Both the position numbers and the translations under genes were made by a program. 64,000 nucleotides of DNA, taken from NCBI GenBank assembly GCA_002416285.1, contig DICM01000020.1, forward strand, positions 1-64,000. Reading direction: 5' to 3'. Each line of letters opens with the position of its first letter. Position 1 is the stretch's first letter. Positions 55,201-62,177 of this stretch are shown in pieces. Origin of the DNA: Caryophanales bacterium UBA5026. Lineage in GTDB: Bacteria; Bacillota_I; Bacilli_A; RF39; UBA660. The notes beneath the pieces are model-generated. The model did not search any database, had not been told where the DNA came from, and saw nothing but the letters and a program-made list of their open reading frames with translations.

Positions 55201-56621
55201 CCAGGATTAATTAATTGATCGTACCGATCAATAACTTCACCATTAAATAATTTAACCGCTCCAATTTCAATCGTCGAATCTCCACCACCAGCATTAAATC
55301 CTGTTGTTTCAAGGTCAAATACGACATAAGCAGTGTCTAACAATTTTTTATCGTTCGGGCGAACGACAATTCGGATTGTATCATCAACCATTATAAGTTC
55401 TGTTCCGTAAAGGACTTTAAAACGATCTTCTGGATTTTCAATCTTTTTATTGATACTATTTACTGCTGAAAAGGCAATTGGAAAAGCCTGACAACCATTA
55501 TGATCGGTAATGGCAATTGCTTTATGACCCCATTTGCGGGCTAAATCAACAATTTCAATTGTATGTTTTCCAAGATCAAGTTTTGAAACACCATCCATTT
55601 GGCTCATCATCGTATGTACATGAAGTTCCACCCTTTTTTCAGGTGCATCATCGATAACTTCCTCTACTTGTTTCTCAAATATATTAATATCACGAATTTG
55701 GAATGTAAGTTCATTTGAGTATTTATCATCCTTTACCATTCCACGCATTTTAAACCATTTACCTTTTTTTAATTGCTTAATGATTTTAGGATAATTTTCT
55801 TCGTCATCAATAAATATCTTTCCATAGATACTATCGGTGTAATCAGTAATTTTTAAAGTTACAATCTTTAAAGTGGTTTTTGTTTCGCGAACATCTGGAT
55901 CGGCAAATAAACATGCTTCAATGGTAAGGTTATTAGTCGGTCCAATCACAGTGTCTAGTCTTGCTAGAGTATCTTCGATTTTTCTTCCAATAATAACTTC
56001 TGGATTATCCGGTTCTTCTATAATTGGTGGACGTTTATAGTCTTTTGGTACAAATTTCTTTTTTTGTTCAGGAACTGGTTCATTTGGAACAAAGATTTCT
56101 TTGGGAACGTTGACGACTAATTCTTGTTCGATTTCTTTTTGAAATTCTTCTGATTTCGCTTCATCAACTTTAGTTTTAATTTTAAAGGTATAACCGATGC
56201 GCAAAAACTCTTTTTGTAAATCGTTTAAAATACTATTAAATTTCATTTCTTCAGCTTTATTATTTAGAACAATCGTTAAGATTGAATCGGATAAATGAAT
56301 CGGAAACTCTTTAAACATAGAGAAAAGTGGAGATTCTTTCTCATATTTTTCTAGAAAGAAACGGTAATATTCAGCTAAATAATTCTCAGCTTCATGATCA
56401 ACTTGAAAACAAGCTTGCACTTCAATTCCAGCATAAGATTTTCGCAATGTTTTAGAGAATTGTTGTTCTAAAGCTGGAGATAAAGTGTTTTCAAGATGAA
56501 TAACAAATCGATATTTTGTTTTATCTTGATTTCCAATAATGCGTACTAAAGAGGCATTTTGAAAATATTCTAGATCTTTCCATCCCATATGTTTTAAAAG
56601 TTGTTCTAGTTTTTGTTCCAT
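52209..56621 (-). CDS. polC: DNA polymerase III alpha subunit, Gram-positive PolC type
   Basis: A ~1470-residue replicative polymerase. Domains in order: N-terminal region, OB fold (~230-320), split PHP domain (VELHVHTMMSQMDGVSKL ~338 on), an inserted DEDD 3'-5' exonuclease (AYVVFDLETTGFNAGG ~430 on, with HNAKFD), PHP remainder, then the polymerase with a zinc-binding insert CPNC...CPHC, PDIDLNFSDL and a C-terminal helix-hairpin-helix end. The start at ATG 56621 has GGGTGATACT ahead; a GTG four codons upstream is in frame. Terminators on both sides mark it as an independent unit. Confidence 0.97.
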   Translation of the reverse strand: MEQKLEQLLKHMGWKDLEYFQNASLVRIIGNQDKTKYRFVIHLENTLSPALEQQFSKTLRKSYAGIEVQACFQVDHEAENYLAEYYRFFLEKYEKESPLFSMFKEFPIHLSDSILTIVLNNKAEEMKFNSILNDLQKEFLRIGYTFKIKTKVDEAKSEEFQKEIEQELVVNVPKEIFVPNEPVPEQKKKFVPKDYKRPPIIEEPDNPEVIIGRKIEDTLARLDTVIGPTNNLTIEACLFADPDVRETKTTLKIVTLKITDYTDSIYGKIFIDDEENYPKIIKQLKKGKWFKMRGMVKDDKYSNELTFQIRDINIFEKQVEEVIDDAPEKRVELHVHTMMSQMDGVSKLDLGKHTIEIVDLARKWGHKAIAITDHNGCQAFPIAFSAVNSINKKIENPEDRFKVLYGTELIMVDDTIRIVVRPNDKKLLDTAYVVFDLETTGFNAGGGDSTIEIGAVKLFNGEVIDRYDQLINPGRKLPSKITELTAITDEMLEGKPDEETAFKEFIAWVGNLPMVAHNAKFDTSFVEMAYQKYHLGTFENTVIDTLELSRTMDNNYARHSLSALVKRYNVPFDEDSHHRGDYDAEATALVFHKMLKKLHDRNFETIIDLDKLVSKDEIHKYGRTYHVNLLAKNKVGLKNLFRIISLANTTYLYKTPRILRSEIDRLREGLLVGSGCYESEVFTEARSKSNEELTNIINFYDYVEVQPPEVYDHLIQMGDFGNKSELEEHIKKIVSVTEDSGKLIVATGDVHQTKREDKIYREIIVNQKVPGGGRHPLSRSGITSIPSQHFRTTREMLEDFAFLGSEKAFEIVVKNTNLVADQIEEIEVIIDTDGIPFSPKIENSIETVNELVYGKAKEWYGEPLPKIIDDRINQELTGIIKGGFDVIYLIAQKLVKKSNDDGYLVGSRGSVGSSFVATMMGITEVNPLPAHYRCPNCKHSIFELDGKVLGAEYSSGFDLPDYNCPHCNTLMVKDGQDMPFATFLGFDADKVPDIDLNFSDLNQADAHEYTKVLFGVDNVYRAGTIGTVADKTAFGYVKGYCEEHNIVMRTAEVERLAMGCTGVKRTTGQHPGGIVVIPGYMDVFDFTPFQYPADDPNSAWRTTHFDYHAIDQDVLKLDILGHSDPTQLRMIQDLTGMDVTTVPLDDKETMGIFLSPEPLGVTKEQIMCETGTLGIPEFGTKFTLQMLADTKPTSFAELIKISGLSHGTDVWLGNAQDLIRNKVVPFKEVIGCRDDIMVYLMYHGLAPKRAFKIMEFVRKGRASKDPEAWKEMDAEMREAGIEPWFIESCRKIKYMFPKAHAAAYVISAFRIAWYKVHMPVYYYASWLSTKATDFDVDAMIAGYSAIKNKIIEIANKGNEATNKDAGISECLHVALEATARGIKFANIDLYHSNATTFAVKDDKTIYPPFSSIDGLGDTVAKNIVAERAKQEFLSIEDFQKRAKVSTTLIEKMRMMGIFEGMDESSQLSLF

Positions 56622-56642
56622 AGTATCACCCACTCCATTGTA

Positions 56643-56672
56643 TCAAAAAAAAGAGTTTCTTGAAACCCTTTT
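56643..56672 (-). terminator. Second terminator between the small-pilin cluster and polC
   Basis: Minus strand: AAAGGGTTT / AAACTCTTT (one G-U pair), 4-base loop, then TTTTTG. With the hairpin at 56680-56708 it makes a double stop. Confidence 0.7.
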
Positions 56673-56679
56673 AGAATTG

Positions 56680-56708
56680 TTAAAGAAAAAAAGATCTTAA
56701 GATCTTTT
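56680..56708 (-). terminator. Terminator of small pilin gene 3
   Basis: Minus strand: AAAAGATC / GATCTTTT, loop TTAA, then TTTCTTTAA. It overlaps the stop codon. Confidence 0.8.
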
Positions 56709-57162
56709 ATTCACCGATTGTTGAAAAATTTTCTACAACTTTAGCAGTTTTACCATCATATTCAACTTTATAACCGTTGATTGTTAATTGAGCTAACTTA
56801 ATTTCACCACCGTCAACAACTACTTTTCCACCATCGACTGGATTTTTACCTTTGAAATCAACTGTAATTGTAATGGCTTTATCATCAGTAGTTTTTTCTG
56901 TATCTGCAGTAAGTGTTTTTCCTTCTAATGATGTTGTATAAGTATCATCTACAATTTTAGCTTCACTAGCATTAGTAAGCATATTTTTTAAAGTTGATTT
57001 TTCAACAGAATCAATATACCCGTATGCACTACTTTCAGCAGCACCTTTCTTAGCACTATCAATAACTCCTAAAATCATTGGTGTAGCAATTAACGCAATG
57101 ATTGCAAGAATAACGATAACAGCTAGTAATTCAATTAATGTAAAACCTTTTGTATTTTTCAT
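56707..57162 (-). CDS. Small type IV pilin-like protein (third of three in tandem)
   Basis: A 151-residue prepilin: K-G then FTLIELLAVIVILAIIALIA, cleavage after Gly6, Glu at mature position 5, then the SAKKGAAESSAYGYIDSVEKS helix (first part of the pilin stalk) and a compact C-terminal domain ending LTINGYKVEYDGKTAKVVEN. The C-terminal half (GGKVVVDGGEIKLAQLTING) is almost the same as in the next gene, whereas residues ~60-105 differ. It lies after two similar genes, each with its own promoter and terminator. Likely a major pilin or pseudopilin subunit. Confidence 0.88.
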   Translation of the reverse strand: MKNTKGFTLIELLAVIVILAIIALIATPMILGVIDSAKKGAAESSAYGYIDSVEKSTLKNMLTNASEAKIVDDTYTTSLEGKTLTADTEKTTDDKAITITVDFKGKNPVDGGKVVVDGGEIKLAQLTINGYKVEYDGKTAKVVENFSTIGE

Positions 57163-57193
57163 GTATAACTTCCTCCTATTTTTCTACAGTATT

Positions 57194-57222
57194 AATATAC
57201 CATAGGTTCTTCGCCCAGTCAA
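57194..57222 (-). promoter_or_regulatory. Promoter of small pilin gene 3
   Basis: Minus strand: TTGACT (57222-57217), 17-base spacer, TATATT (57199-57194). TTCGACAAAATTATA lies directly upstream of the -35 and recurs at the next pilin promoter. Confidence 0.75.
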
Positions 57223-57349
57223 TATAATTTTGTCGAATTTTAGAATATACTACATTAAAATTGAATTAAATTTCATATTTTTTTTAGAAGGAAATAAGCT
57301 GTTAGCTCGTAGATAATATTTTTAATTCTTAACAGGTAAAATATCTATC

Positions 57350-57374
57350 AAAAAAAAAGACCTTTCGATCTTTT
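57350..57374 (-). terminator. Terminator of small pilin gene 2
   Basis: Minus strand: AAAAGATC / GGTCTTTT (one G-U pair) closed by a GAAA tetraloop, then TTTTTG. It overlaps the stop codon. Confidence 0.75.
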
Positions 57375-57828
57375 ATCCTTCAATTGCAGAAAAGTTTTCT
57401 ACAACTTTAGCAGTTTTACCATCATATTCAACTTTGTAACCGTTGATTGTTAATTGTGCTAATTTAATTTCTCCACCATCAACAACTACTTTTCCACCAT
57501 TCTCTGGATTTTTACCTTTGAAATCAACTTTGATTTTAACTGGTGCAGCTGGTGTACCAACCGCTTTTGTACCTGTTAGTGTTTTTCCAGCATCACTGAT
57601 TGTGTAAGTATCATCTACGATTTTAGCTTCTGAAGCATTAGCTAGCATATTTTTTAAAGTTGATTTTTCTACTGCATCAACATACCCATATGCACTACTT
57701 TCAGAAGCACCTTTCTTAGCACTATCGATTACTCCTAAAATCATTGGTGTTGCAATTAACGCAATGATTGCAAGAATAACGATAACAGCAAGTAATTCAA
57801 TTAATGTAAAACCTTTTGTATTTTTCAT
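57373..57828 (-). CDS. Small type IV pilin-like protein (second of three in tandem)
   Basis: A 151-residue prepilin nearly identical to the third copy in its first ~57 residues and its last ~45, with a divergent middle (TYTISDAGKTLTGTKAVGTP). The signal is KG|FTLIELLAVIVILAI; SAKKGASESSAYGYVDAVEKS follows. The same TATACTTCC-like Shine-Dalgarno context (AGGAGGAAGTTATAC) is used as in copy three. It has its own promoter with a duplicated upstream element and its own terminator. Confidence 0.88.
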   Translation of the reverse strand: MKNTKGFTLIELLAVIVILAIIALIATPMILGVIDSAKKGASESSAYGYVDAVEKSTLKNMLANASEAKIVDDTYTISDAGKTLTGTKAVGTPAAPVKIKVDFKGKNPENGGKVVVDGGEIKLAQLTINGYKVEYDGKTAKVVENFSAIEG

Positions 57829-57858
57829 GTATAACTTCCTCCTATCTTATACAATAAT

Positions 57859-57887
57859 AATATATCACAGCTAAATTACACAGTCAA
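57859..57887 (-). promoter_or_regulatory. Promoter of small pilin gene 2
   Basis: Minus strand: TTGACT (57887-57882), 17-base spacer, TATATT (57864-57859). Two tandem copies of a TTCGACAAAA-containing 20-mer lie immediately upstream. Confidence 0.75.
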
Positions 57888-57892
57888 TATGA

Positions 57893-57932
57893 TTTTGTCG
57901 AAATAATGTAAATTTTGTCGAAATAATGTAAA
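57893..57932. repeat. Perfect tandem 20-bp repeat upstream of a pilin promoter
   Basis: TTTTGTCGAAATAATGTAAA at 57893-57912 is repeated exactly at 57913-57932. On the minus strand each copy contains TTCGACAAAA, the element also seen before the -35 of small pilin gene 3. A regulator or UP-element site is plausible. Confidence 0.9.
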
Positions 57933-57959
57933 TTATGGAATATTTAATTTTTTATTAAA

Positions 57960-57998
57960 ATAAAAGAAAAATAGAAGTTATTTCTTCATAACTTCTAT
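57960..57998 (-). terminator. Terminator of small pilin gene 1
   Basis: Minus strand: ATAGAAGTTAT / ATAACTTCTAT, 11 bp, 6-base loop, then TTTTCTTTTA. Confidence 0.85.
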
Positions 57999-58435
57999 CT
58001 TGCGGCTGTTGCTTTTTTACCATCATATGTAACAACATAACCATTAATCGTCAATGTAGCTGCAGTAATCTCTCCACCAGCAATTGTAACGGAGTCATCT
58101 ACACCTTTTGGACTATCTCCTTTGAATGATACATTGATTGTTACTGGGGTAGTTCCATCTGCTTCCATCTTTGTGTTAGCAGTAAGAACTTTACCATCAC
58201 TACTAATTGAATAAGTATCATCAACTAATGTATTACCATTATTATCAATCATATCTTTTAAACTTGATTTTTCAACTGAATCGACATACCCGTAGGCACT
58301 ACTTTCAGCAGCACCTCTTTTAGCACTATCAATAACTCCTAAAATCATTGGTGTTGCAATTAAGGCAATGATCGCTAAAATAACGATTACAGCTAGTAAT
58401 TCAATTAAGGTAAAACCTTTTCTATTTGCTTTCAT
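57995..58435 (-). CDS. Small type IV pilin-like protein (first of three in tandem)
   Basis: A 146-residue prepilin. The signal reads N-R-K-G|FTLIELLAVIVILAI with two extra N-terminal residues (MKANRKG), then SAKRGAAESSAYGYVDSVEKS. The C-terminal domain keeps the VTIAGGEITAATLTINGYVV pattern but is more diverged than the other two and ends without the VEN tail. TAGGAGGTAG precedes the ATG. Unlike its two neighbours I see no clear TTGACT promoter; a TATAAA lies upstream without a good -35. Confidence 0.87.
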   Translation of the reverse strand: MKANRKGFTLIELLAVIVILAIIALIATPMILGVIDSAKRGAAESSAYGYVDSVEKSSLKDMIDNNGNTLVDDTYSISSDGKVLTANTKMEADGTTPVTINVSFKGDSPKGVDDSVTIAGGEITAATLTINGYVVTYDGKKATAAR

Positions 58436-58604
58436 TTTTTCTACCTCCTATTCTTTTCTTTATAGTATTTCATTTCACATACTTTCCCACAGTGATATTA
58501 CAGTGAGATATATTAGAAAAAGCGAATTTATTTTTACTACAATTTAAACCTCCTTTATTTCTATTATGAAGCAAATTCTAGAATTTATGCAGTTTTTCCC
58601 ATGG

Positions 58605-58634
58605 AAATAAAGTAAAAAGAACCAAATTGGTTCT
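58605..58634 (-). terminator. Terminator of the valS operon
   Basis: Minus strand: AGAACCA / TGGTTCT, 3-base loop, then TTTTACTTTATTT. Confidence 0.7.
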
Positions 58635-58639
58635 CTTTT

Positions 58640-61153
58640 CTAAATACTTTTTTCTAAGAACATTAATTCTTGCTGTTCTTTTTCTAATGTTGCCTTTTCT
58701 TGGTCAACTAAATGTTTTGGAGCTTTATTAATATAATTCTCATTATTTAATAAATTTGATCTTCTTTCAATACTTGACTTTAGTCTAGTAATTTCTTTTA
58801 ATTTGAATTCTTTTTCTTTTTGTAAATTTTCACTATCATCATAGTAAAATTCTATTTTATATTGTTCACTTTCTAAACCATGTCCATTTTCTTGTTTCGA
58901 TATTTTTTGTTCTTCATTTAGTCTTAATATTTTTTCGATTAATGGATCTCCTTCAAAATAGAAATTCGCATTTGCTGGAATTTTATTCTCTAATTTATAA
59001 GCTCTTACCTTAGTGATAAAGTCGATCATTTGATTTACCTCATCACTTGTATCTTCCCACTCGTTATGGCAAGTAGGATAAGCATCTAACATAATCGTTT
59101 CCTTATGAATTGGTAATATTTGATAAATTTCTTCTGTTACATATGGCATAAATGGGTGTAAAAGTTTTAGAATATTTGTTAAAACTTCAAGTAATACCGA
59201 TTTTGTTGTCATCGTTGGTTCTATTTTAGAAAATTCAATATACCAATTACAGAAGTCCTCCCAAATAAAATTATAAAGTTCAGTTCCAACAACATTAAAT
59301 TCATATAAATCTAAGTGATTACGGGTTTTCTTGATTACTTCATTTAATCTATTTAAAATCCACTTATCTGTTTTTTGTAAATTTTCCAAAGTATAATCCG
59401 TTTCACTGAATTCTCCAATTGTCATTAATACAAAACGACTCGCATTCCATAGTTTATTAATAAAATTCCAAGTTGATTTTACTTTTTCCTCATCATAACG
59501 TAAATCTGTTCCAAGAGCAGTTGACGTAGCTAAGAAAAATCTTAAAGCATCACAACCATACTCTTCGATTACATCCATAGGATCGACACCATTTCCAAGT
59601 GATTTACTCATTTTACGTCCTTCTTTATCACGTATTAAACCATGAATTAAACAGTCCTTGAATGGACGTTTTCCCGTAAATTCAAGACCTTGAAATGTCA
59701 TACGATTTACCCAAAAAGGAATAATATCATACCCAGTTACTAAAACATTGTTAGGATAATAACGTTTAAAGTCTGCTGTTTCCTCTGGCCAACCTAATGT
59801 TGAAAATGGCCATAATGCACTTGAGAACCAAGTATCAAGTACATCTGGATCTTGGATCCATCCTTCCCCAGTTGGTGCTTCCATTCCAACATATACTTCT
59901 TCATTCCGATACCAAGCAGGTATTTGATGTCCCCACCATAATTGCCTAGAAATACACCAGTCATAGGTGATTTCCATCCAATGATTCATTGTTTTCTCAT
60001 AACGTTCTGGAACAAAATTAACTTTATTATCTGTTTTTTGATTTTCTAAAACACGGTCAGCAAGAGGTCGCATTTTAACAAACCATTGTTTTGATAGATA
60101 AGGTTCAACAATCGCATCTGTTCTTTCACTATGCGGTTCAGAGTGAGTCATTTTTTCAGTACGAATTAATAAATCAGCTTTCTCTAAATCCTCTAATAAT
60201 TTCTTTCTACATTCATAACGATCTAAACCAGCATAAACCCCAGTATTTTCTTTCATTGTTGCATCTGGATTCATAATTACTAATCGTTCTAGATTATGTC
60301 TATTTCCAACTTCAAAGTCATTTGGATCATGAGCCGGTGTAATTTTAACAACACCTGTTCCAAATTCAGGATCCGCATGTTCATCTCCAACAATTGGAAT
60401 CTCTCTACCAACTACTGGTAGAATTACGGTTTTTCCAATTAAATCTTTGTATCGTTCATCATTGGGATTTACCGCTACAGCCATATCACCAAATAATGTT
60501 TCTGGTCGGGTTGTAGCAACATCTAAATAACGATCTTCACCGACAATATAATATTTTAAGTGATAAAAAGCTCCTTCTGTCTCTTTATAGATAACTTCCT
60601 CATTGGATAAAGCAGTCATAGCTTCTGGATCCCAGTTGATAATACGTTCACCACGGTAAATTAATCCTTTTTTATAGAGTTCATTAAATACATATCGAAC
60701 CGTATAACTCAGTTTCTCATCCATTGTAAAACGTTCTTTATTATAGTCTAAGCTAAGTCCTAATTTTCCCCATTGCTCATAGATATTATTCGCATACTCT
60801 GCTTTCCATGCCCAAGCATGTTTTAACCATTCTTCCCGGCCTAAACTTCTAGGATTGATTCCTTGTTCTCTTAATTTTTTATCTACTTTCGCTTGCGTTG
60901 CAATACCAGCATGATCCATTCCTGGCAGCCATAAAGCATCATAACCATCCATTCGTTTATAACGAATTAAAATATCTTGCATAGTCGTATCCCAAGCATG
61001 TCCTAAATGTAATTTTCCAGTAACATTTGGTGGAGGAATAACAATACAGTATGGTTTCTTGCTTAAATCTCCAGAAGAAAAATAACCATTTTCCTTCCAT
61101 TTGTTATACTTCCCTTTTTCGATTTCTTTATGATTATATTTCGTATCTAACAT
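58640..61153 (-). CDS. valS: Valyl-tRNA synthetase
   Basis: An 837-residue class I synthetase, slightly short for ValRS (about 880). HIGH motif as HLGH at 49-52 in PPPNVTGKLHLGHAW; the editing domain carries GFD-type blocks and TTRPETLFGDMAVAVNP; the KMSKS loop is EGRKMSKSLGNG. The C-terminal region ends in a short coiled-coil arm (LEKEQQELMFLEK). It is the second gene after the T-box leader, 2 bp behind the HD-domain gene. Confidence 0.97.
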   Translation of the reverse strand: MLDTKYNHKEIEKGKYNKWKENGYFSSGDLSKKPYCIVIPPPNVTGKLHLGHAWDTTMQDILIRYKRMDGYDALWLPGMDHAGIATQAKVDKKLREQGINPRSLGREEWLKHAWAWKAEYANNIYEQWGKLGLSLDYNKERFTMDEKLSYTVRYVFNELYKKGLIYRGERIINWDPEAMTALSNEEVIYKETEGAFYHLKYYIVGEDRYLDVATTRPETLFGDMAVAVNPNDERYKDLIGKTVILPVVGREIPIVGDEHADPEFGTGVVKITPAHDPNDFEVGNRHNLERLVIMNPDATMKENTGVYAGLDRYECRKKLLEDLEKADLLIRTEKMTHSEPHSERTDAIVEPYLSKQWFVKMRPLADRVLENQKTDNKVNFVPERYEKTMNHWMEITYDWCISRQLWWGHQIPAWYRNEEVYVGMEAPTGEGWIQDPDVLDTWFSSALWPFSTLGWPEETADFKRYYPNNVLVTGYDIIPFWVNRMTFQGLEFTGKRPFKDCLIHGLIRDKEGRKMSKSLGNGVDPMDVIEEYGCDALRFFLATSTALGTDLRYDEEKVKSTWNFINKLWNASRFVLMTIGEFSETDYTLENLQKTDKWILNRLNEVIKKTRNHLDLYEFNVVGTELYNFIWEDFCNWYIEFSKIEPTMTTKSVLLEVLTNILKLLHPFMPYVTEEIYQILPIHKETIMLDAYPTCHNEWEDTSDEVNQMIDFITKVRAYKLENKIPANANFYFEGDPLIEKILRLNEEQKISKQENGHGLESEQYKIEFYYDDSENLQKEKEFKLKEITRLKSSIERRSNLLNNENYINKAPKHLVDQEKATLEKEQQELMFLEKSI

Positions 61154-61155
61154 AT

Positions 61156-61908
61156 TTATTTTCCTCTCTTTTCTAAATAATTATTGACAAGTTCTTTTAT
61201 TTTTAATAGTTTTTGATTTTCATTAGGATTATATTTTATTAATTCATCTACAATCCAATTAATAGAATTGTGATATTTTAAATATTGGAAACTATATGAA
61301 AAATTAAAATCAAACAAGAATGAAATAATTAGCAATGTATGATCCATGTTGGTTTGGACATCTTTTTTGTTGACCGAATTACAACTCATCAACTGGGTAA
61401 AACAGTCATCTGTAATTGCGCCTAAATCAGAATTGATTTTTAAATCACCCATTTGATATAAATATAAGATATCTAATTTGTCCGCATCACGAATAATCTT
61501 ACAAAATAGTAAAGTTCTTTCATCCAGTCCATCATCGATTGTTAATTTATTATGATTTTCTATAGCGGTTAATATAAGTTCTTGAACTTCTATATCCATT
61601 ACATATTCTTGAATATAATAATTCATCTTTAATATTTCAACACCTAAAATGGCATGATCAACCGAAGTATTATCATTAAATGTATCATAAATTCTTAACT
61701 GTTCAAATCTGCCTATATCATGTAATAATCCAATTAAAGATGCGATATTAATATCTTCTTCTTTCAAATTTAAAGAAATAGCTATTTCTCTGCAAAAATT
61801 CATGACTCTAAAAGTATGATCTCGCTTCTGTCGAATCTTAAAATTATTCATATCATAATTTTTAATATATTCCTCAAATCTTATTTTACATTTATTTAAG
61901 TCAATCAT
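61156..61908 (-). CDS. HD-domain phosphohydrolase under T-box control
   Basis: A 250-residue HD-superfamily protein. Metal ligands: first His in RDHTFRV, His-Asp in LLHDIGRFEQ, His in VDHAILG and ENHNK, and Asp in RDADKLD. Similar proteins are uncharacterised or act on nucleotides. It lies between the T-box leader and valS with a 2-bp gap to valS, so its level follows uncharged tRNA-Val. An upstream in-frame extension of 48 residues exists but is encoded in the T-box leader; I use the ATG with AAGGTGAAACT ahead. Confidence 0.85.
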   Translation of the reverse strand: MIDLNKCKIRFEEYIKNYDMNNFKIRQKRDHTFRVMNFCREIAISLNLKEEDINIASLIGLLHDIGRFEQLRIYDTFNDNTSVDHAILGVEILKMNYYIQEYVMDIEVQELILTAIENHNKLTIDDGLDERTLLFCKIIRDADKLDILYLYQMGDLKINSDLGAITDDCFTQLMSCNSVNKKDVQTNMDHTLLIISFLFDFNFSYSFQYLKYHNSINWIVDELIKYNPNENQKLLKIKELVNNYLEKRGK

Positions 61909-61924
61909 AGTTTCACCTTCTAAC

Positions 61925-61956
61925 AAAAAAACAATCCATCCATAAAGGACGAATTG
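61925..61956 (-). terminator. T-box terminator hairpin
   Basis: Minus strand: CAATTCGTCC / GGATGGATTG, all ten positions paired (two G-U), loop TTTAT, followed by seven T. Its left arm is what the antiterminator competes for. Confidence 0.9.
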
Positions 61957-62141
61957 CTCGTGGTACCACCTTAGTTTCATATCTTGCGATATGCTTAATT
62001 CTTTAACGCAGAATACGGAATTTTCTACTGAATTCAAAAATTCGACTCCCAAGCTACCTTCCTAAATTTCTTTGTTCCGTTTTCACCACCCACGAACTCT
62101 CTATTCAAATCCATCTAGTAATCCTCTTGTTCTTCATCATT
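61925..62141 (-). promoter_or_regulatory. T-box riboswitch, probably valine-specific
   Basis: The leader before the HD-domain/valS operon. The T-box consensus reads AAGGTGGTACCACGAG (61972-61957), directly followed by the terminator hairpin. The stem I part shows the AGAGAG-like bulge region and GGTGGTGAAAACGG loop. A specifier candidate is GTA (62057-62055) followed by GCTTGGGAG, i.e. a valine codon, which fits valS. Uncharged tRNA-Val should stabilise the antiterminator and switch the operon on. Confidence 0.9.
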
Positions 62142-62147
62142 AGAACT

Positions 62148-62176
62148 ATTATATTCATTTCGTTATTATTTGTCAA
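62148..62176 (-). promoter_or_regulatory. Promoter of the T-box/HD/valS operon
   Basis: Minus strand: TTGACA (62176-62171), 17-base spacer, TATAAT (62153-62148), an exact consensus. The -35 lies two bases past the stop of the upstream SpoIID-like gene. Confidence 0.85.
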
Positions 62177-62177
62177 T

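Noticed and set aside
57893..57932. CRISPR array or phage attachment site
   Set aside because: The two 20-mers abut without spacers, and there is no cas gene, integrase or tRNA next to them. No CRISPR array, insertion sequence or prophage was seen anywhere in the window.
61909..62052. 48-residue N-terminal extension of the HD-domain protein
   Set aside because: The region is the T-box leader, including the antiterminator and terminator, so it is not coding.
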